Shown here: positions 30,895-33,924 of the stretch, piece after piece | How the letters are laid out: every line of letters begins with the position of its first letter | How positions within the stretch are numbered: position 1 is the first letter of the stretch | Assembly: GCA_009698575.1 (NCBI GenBank) | Contig: WLPX01000015.1 | Coordinates: 1-33,924, forward strand | DNA from: Actinomycetota bacterium | GTDB taxonomy: Bacteria; Actinomycetota; Actinomycetes; S36-B12; UBA5976 | Length of the DNA: 33,924 nucleotides | Direction: 5' to 3' | Made by a program: the position numbers and the translations under genes | The notes under the pieces: generated by a model | What the model saw: only the letters and a program-made list of their open reading frames with translations | Databases searched by the model: none | Told to the model about the DNA's origin: nothing

Positions 30895-31751
30895 TGATTC
30901 CATCAAAATTTGACTACGTTCGGCCTAATTCAGTCGATGAAGCGGTTGCAGCCCTAAAGGCAGGTGGCGAGGACTCCAAGGTAATCACCGGTGGGCAGTC
31001 AATGCTGCCGTTGTTACGCCTTCGTCTTGCGGCACCTTCAGTTCTCGTTGATTGCGCTCGCATCGACGAGATGAAGGGCGTCAAAGACAATGGCGATTCA
31101 GTAACGATTGGCGCGGCAACAACTCACTGGGATGTGCTACATAACGACATCGTAAAAACTCATGTGAAATTGCTCGCAGATGCCACCGCAACTGTCGCAG
31201 ATCCACAAGTACGCCATCGTGGAACTTTCGGCGGGGCATTGGCGCACGGCGATCCAGCCGGCGACTTGCCTGCGGTAGTTCTAGCACTGGATGCAACTAT
31301 GGAAATTGCTGGCGCCAAGGGACGTCGTCAAGTAGCAGCGAAGGATTTCTTCGTTGACTACTTCACAACAGCTGTTGGACCAGATGAAATTCTGGTTTCA
31401 ATCACAATTCCTAAACTTGGAAAAGGCTGGGGAACTTGCTACGAGAAGTTCAACCGCACTGCAAGTGGTTGGGCAGTAGTTGGAGTCGCAGCCGCAGTTA
31501 AGGTTGAAGGTGGCAAAATCACGGATGCTCGAATTGGCTTAACAAACTGCGCTGCAGTTCCTGTTCGTGCTTCCAGTGTCGAGTCAGCGCTTAAAGGCGC
31601 TTCGGCATCTGCTGCTGAAATCGAAGTTGCCTCACAAAGCGCGGCTGAGGGCACTCGTGCCACCAGCGACTTGGCAGCCGATAAGGAGTACCGCGAGCAC
31701 TTGATGCGAGTAATAACTGCCCGGGCAGTTAGTTGCGCAGCTGGTGCTTAA
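30894..31751 (+). CDS. Mo-hydroxylase medium subunit, FAD-binding (CoxM-like)
   Basis: This 285-residue flavoprotein of the CoxM/XdhB family accepts electrons from the iron-sulfur subunit and passes them to NAD+, quinone or oxygen. The two FAD motifs are TGGQSMLPLLRLRL at 32-45 and TFGGALAHGDPAGDLPA at 111-127, preceded by the conserved DPQVRHRG. An XDH-type C-terminal domain follows from about residue 180 (FNRTASGWAVVGVAAAV). The ATG overlaps the large-subunit stop. A strong terminator starts 10 nt after the stop, so the operon has three genes and carries no accessory factors on this strand. Confidence 0.95.
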   Translation: MIPSKFDYVRPNSVDEAVAALKAGGEDSKVITGGQSMLPLLRLRLAAPSVLVDCARIDEMKGVKDNGDSVTIGAATTHWDVLHNDIVKTHVKLLADATATVADPQVRHRGTFGGALAHGDPAGDLPAVVLALDATMEIAGAKGRRQVAAKDFFVDYFTTAVGPDEILVSITIPKLGKGWGTCYEKFNRTASGWAVVGVAAAVKVEGGKITDARIGLTNCAAVPVRASSVESALKGASASAAEIEVASQSAAEGTRATSDLAADKEYREHLMRVITARAVSCAAGA

Positions 31752-31760
31752 TTAGCTAAT

Positions 31761-31798
31761 AAAAGCCCCAGGATTCCATGTGAATCCTGGGGCTTTTT
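31761..31798. terminator. Rho-independent terminator after the Mo-hydroxylase operon
   Basis: A perfect 16-bp stem (AAAAGCCCCAGGATTC at 31761-31776 with its complement at 31782-31797) encloses a 5-nt loop. The A-run and T-run at the stem ends make it able to work in both directions. It isolates the operon from the DUF2182 gene. Confidence 0.95.
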
Positions 31799-31830
31799 AG
31801 TGTCTACAAGACACATTGGGGTTCGCACCC

Positions 31831-31836
31831 TAGAGT
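31831..31836 (+). promoter_or_regulatory. Leaderless -10 element of the DUF2182 gene
   Basis: TAGAGT is followed by 8 nt and the ATG at 31845. It decides the start: an in-frame GTG at 31800 lies at the very edge of the terminator and upstream of this promoter, so it could not be translated from this transcript. Confidence 0.45.
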
Positions 31837-31844
31837 TTGTCTTT

Positions 31845-32420
31845 ATGCACTCGATGTCAACCTTGGAACTAGTCCAGGAATGGGCCCTTATGTCGGCCTG
31901 GATGATGGCACCCTTGGCATTAATTTTGGCAGCTCGGACCCGACAAACTTTCGGGTTTGTGTTCCTAAGTGTCGTAGGATTCCTTGGACTTTGGGCAGTT
32001 ATGGGTATTCCAATTGGTATCGCCATGTCATTGCTGCATAACTTCAATCACGCAGTCGTCAGCGCAGCACTTCTGGCACTTGCTGGGGCTTATCAATTCT
32101 CGCGTCGCCATGAACGTGCCGTTCTTAATTGCATGGAAACTTCAGATAGCAATATGTGGTTTGGGGTGCGCACTGGTTGGACTTGTTTTGTGGCGTGTGG
32201 GCCATTGATGGTTGGAGCGTTCGCTGTTATGCCTAACTCACCGTGGCTAATGTTAGCCATCACGGTTGTTATGGTTGCCGAATTCATTTCTAGTAATCGA
32301 TTCGTCGTTGCTCGCTCAGTTGGATTAATTGCTGCCATAGCCGCGGCTGGAGTTTTATTTTTAGCCGGTCCAATTACATTTGGAAACTTTCCAACAGTTG
32401 GCCAGCACGAACATCAATAG
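31845..32420 (+). CDS. DUF2182 integral membrane protein
   Basis: The 191-residue protein has about five hydrophobic segments. It shows marks of the DUF2182 family, which is annotated as predicted metal-binding membrane protein. W-A-L-M-S-A-W-M-M-A-P-L resembles the family's first W-x-x-M-x-x-M-M-x-P helix. GAYQFSRRHERAVLNCME resembles the conserved G-x-Y-Q-x-(7-8)-C loop. The WFGVRTGWTCFVACGPLM segment follows. The ending GQHEHQ adds two histidines. No biochemical role is established for the family. It stands alone between the hydroxylase terminator and the convergent maturation genes. The match is by motif reading, so moderate confidence. Confidence 0.65.
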   Translation: MHSMSTLELVQEWALMSAWMMAPLALILAARTRQTFGFVFLSVVGFLGLWAVMGIPIGIAMSLLHNFNHAVVSAALLALAGAYQFSRRHERAVLNCMETSDSNMWFGVRTGWTCFVACGPLMVGAFAVMPNSPWLMLAITVVMVAEFISSNRFVVARSVGLIAAIAAAGVLFLAGPITFGNFPTVGQHEHQ

Positions 32421-32429
32421 TTAACCCTA

Positions 32430-32972
32430 TTAACTTGGACGCTCGTCCATATCTTCACCAGTTGCAACGTCGCCTACTTCAATCAACACAATTTCATCTG
32501 GATGATTCGCTATGAAAGATCGTGCGCCCTGATCGCCGGTTGCGCTATTCGAAAGCTCTGGCCAAGAGGAGCGGGCAAACTTAACTGGATGGCCGCGCTT
32601 GCCGTCATAGCAAGCAACCACAATTTCGCCAGGGGAGTTCACTACACGTGCAACTGCCGTACCGGTAAGGCCTGGTAGATCAACCAAACTAACTAAGACT
32701 TCATCAATTTCAGACTCGCCATTTAAATGTTTCAGGCCAACTTGTAGCGATGAACCCATGCCCGTTGCCCAATTTGGGTTTTCCAGAACCGTCGCATTTG
32801 GTATTTCACCTAACCATGCGCCTAATACGACAAATACTGGGTCGCAGCCAGCTTCTGCCAAAACTTGCACAGCGCGATCTACTAGGCGTTGTCCGTTGTG
32901 GACATATGGCGCCTTTGGTCCACCAAAGCGCTTACCTTCACCAGCAGCTAAAACTAGGCCAGCAGTTGTCAT
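32430..32972 (-). CDS. MobA/MocA-like molybdopterin nucleotidyltransferase
   Basis: The protein of 180 residues belongs to the MobA-like NTP-transferase family. The nucleotide-binding signature is LVLAAGEGKRFGGPK (residues 6-20, K20 conserved). ENPNWATGMGSSLQVGL and VSLVDLPGLT are the family's later motifs, where the aspartate binds Mg. MocA-type members attach CMP to molybdopterin to make the dinucleotide cofactor used by xanthine-oxidase-family enzymes. This fits the nearby three-subunit hydroxylase. GTP versus CTP use is not distinguished by eye. Its ATG overlaps the upstream XdhC stop by 4 bases (ATGA), so the two are translated together. Confidence 0.85.
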   Translation of the reverse strand: MTTAGLVLAAGEGKRFGGPKAPYVHNGQRLVDRAVQVLAEAGCDPVFVVLGAWLGEIPNATVLENPNWATGMGSSLQVGLKHLNGESEIDEVLVSLVDLPGLTGTAVARVVNSPGEIVVACYDGKRGHPVKFARSSWPELSNSATGDQGARSFIANHPDEIVLIEVGDVATGEDMDERPS

Positions 32973-33924
32973 CGAGGTGCACCCGGATGGATTGTGCCCT
33001 CGGTTTGTGCCAAATTCTTGCCAGAGCCACCCCAGCGATCTTGAATTATTTCCGCAAGGATAGAGATTGCAGTTTCTTCTGGCGTGCGAGCACCCAAGTC
33101 CAGTCCAATCGGGGATTTGATGCGTTGCAAGTCTTCTGGATTAACTCCAGCGTCAATTAGTCGGGCGACTCGGTCTTCGTGAGTTTTTCGAGAACCCATA
33201 GCGCCGATATAGGCGGCCTTAGTCTTCAAAGCCTCAATAACTACCGGAACATCAAACTTTGGATCGTGCGTCAAAATACAAATGACGGTCCGCGAATCAA
33301 TTTCCTGATTGGCAAGCCAACGATGTGGCCAGTCATTTACAACTTCGTCAGCATCGGGGAAGCGCTTCTTGGTAGCGAAAACTTCGCGTGCATCACAAAC
33401 TGTGACGTAAAAGCCAAGGAACTTACCTGCTTTGGCAACGGCTGCCGCAAAATCAATCGCGCCAAAAACTAGCATGCGTGGCTTAGGCGCAAAGGTGGAA
33501 ACAAATATTTCAAGGTCACCTTCGAGGCGTTCGCCGTCCGAGCCGTAATGCAAGAAGCCTGTGGTACCCGATTCCAGCAAGCCCAAAACGTCAGCACCAA
33601 CGGCAGAGTTCAGACGCTCGCTGCCTAAATCGCCAGCAGTGTGATCTGGCCAAACAACTAGATGCTTGCCAACATGTGCGGTGCCGTTCACAACGGTTGC
33701 AACTGCAACTGGCTGATCACCTTGAACACTTGCGAACAGGTCCGGAAGCTCTGGCCAGGTTTCCTTAGAAACTTGCTCTACGAAAACTTCCAAGATGCCA
33801 CCGCAAGTTAGTCCAACAGCGAAGGCATCGTCATTGCTAATTCCATATTTTTCGAACTGCGGGACACCGTCGGCAATAACTTCGCCAGCAAGTTCATAAA
33901 CCGCACCTTCAACACAGCCACCAC
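32969..33924 (-). CDS. xdhC: XdhC/CoxI-family Mo-enzyme maturation factor (5' end outside window)
   Basis: XdhC proteins bind molybdopterin cofactor, help insert the terminal sulfur and load xanthine-oxidase-family enzymes. The open frame continues without a stop to the window edge and begins there with GGCVEGAVYELAGEV, followed by VGLTCGGILEVFVE. These are the conserved N-terminal cysteine motifs of XdhC. The true start therefore lies outside, and the TTG at 33793 is an internal codon. A Rossmann domain follows (MLVFGAIDFAAAVAKAGKFLG), then VTVCDARE, YIGAMGSRKTHEDR and IGLDLGARTPEETAISILAEI. It overlaps the nucleotidyltransferase by 4 bases. Both converge on the hydroxylase operon and probably mature it. 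Confidence 0.93.
   Translation of the reverse strand, partial: GGCVEGAVYELAGEVIADGVPQFEKYGISNDDAFAVGLTCGGILEVFVEQVSKETWPELPDLFASVQGDQPVAVATVVNGTAHVGKHLVVWPDHTAGDLGSERLNSAVGADVLGLLESGTTGFLHYGSDGERLEGDLEIFVSTFAPKPRMLVFGAIDFAAAVAKAGKFLGFYVTVCDAREVFATKKRFPDADEVVNDWPHRWLANQEIDSRTVICILTHDPKFDVPVVIEALKTKAAYIGAMGSRKTHEDRVARLIDAGVNPEDLQRIKSPIGLDLGARTPEETAISILAEIIQDRWGGSGKNLAQTEGTIHPGAPR

Noticed and set aside
31800..31844. GTG start at 31800 for the DUF2182 protein
   Set aside because: It directly abuts the terminator hairpin and precedes the TAGAGT -10 box. The added residues show no membrane or family features.
33791..33793. TTG start codon for the XdhC gene
   Set aside because: Conserved XdhC residues, including the GGCVEGAVYE motif, continue upstream in frame to the window edge, so the TTG is internal and the gene is cut by the window.
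1..33924. CRISPR array, tRNA/rRNA genes, insertion sequences or prophage
   Set aside because: Scanning by eye found no regularly spaced repeats, no cloverleaf-like sequence with CCA end, no transposase or phage motif, and no gene-free gap large enough to hide one.

Overview
The window looks like a chromosomal segment of a low-to-mid-GC actinobacterium. The gene order (hup, plsC, gpsA, ddl, thiL, rpmB, DAK2, recG, rsmD, coaD, yceD, rpmF, rnc, mutM, then smc and ftsY) is the conserved actinobacterial order. By eye the base composition is well below that of Streptomyces or Mycobacterium, and intergenic gaps are very short. This would fit a streamlined freshwater lineage of the acI / Nanopelagicales type. 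That placement is an inference, since no 16S gene or other marker is present.

Region 1 (1-12.3 kb) is housekeeping. It holds the end of HU with a strong terminator, phospholipid synthesis (plsC, gpsA), a trans-sulfuration enzyme on the opposite strand, D-Ala-D-Ala ligase, thiamine-phosphate kinase, ribosomal protein L28, a short DAK2/FakA-like protein, recG, rsmD, coaD, and a yceD-rpmF-rnc-mutM operon. The L32 gene rpmF is only 57 codons long.

Region 2 (12.3-20.2 kb) interrupts the usual mutM-smc adjacency. It carries an accessory block that looks devoted to amine, amide or amino-acid nitrogen: a non-canonical glutamine synthetase (GS)-fold ligase, a class II glutamine amidotransferase, an APC-family permease with an elaborate leader, a cyclase/kynurenine-formamidase-family hydrolase and a second, different GS-like ligase. 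A FluG-type amidohydrolase lies divergent to the second ligase, followed by a DUF3445 protein (family of the heme-dependent oxidative N-demethylase alpha subunit). The second ligase and the amidohydrolase together recreate, as separate genes, the two halves of FluG/NodGS proteins.

Region 3 (20.2-25.0 kb) returns to the core with smc and ftsY. Region 4 (25.0 kb to the end) is accessory again. It holds a lipoprotein with an I78-inhibitor-like tail, an amidase, an agmatinase-family ureohydrolase, and a three-subunit molybdenum hydroxylase in the small-large-medium order with an AYRGAGR active-site loop. A strong terminator, a DUF2182 membrane protein and two convergent Mo-cofactor maturation genes follow. 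The last of these (XdhC) runs off the window.

A recurring regulatory feature is a TANNNT -10 hexamer placed 6-8 nt before a start codon, with no Shine-Dalgarno sequence. This points to leaderless transcripts for metB, ddl, thiL, the DAK2 gene, the amidohydrolase, the lipoprotein and the DUF2182 gene. No tRNA, rRNA, CRISPR, insertion sequence or prophage was seen, and no gene-free stretch exceeds about 200 bases.
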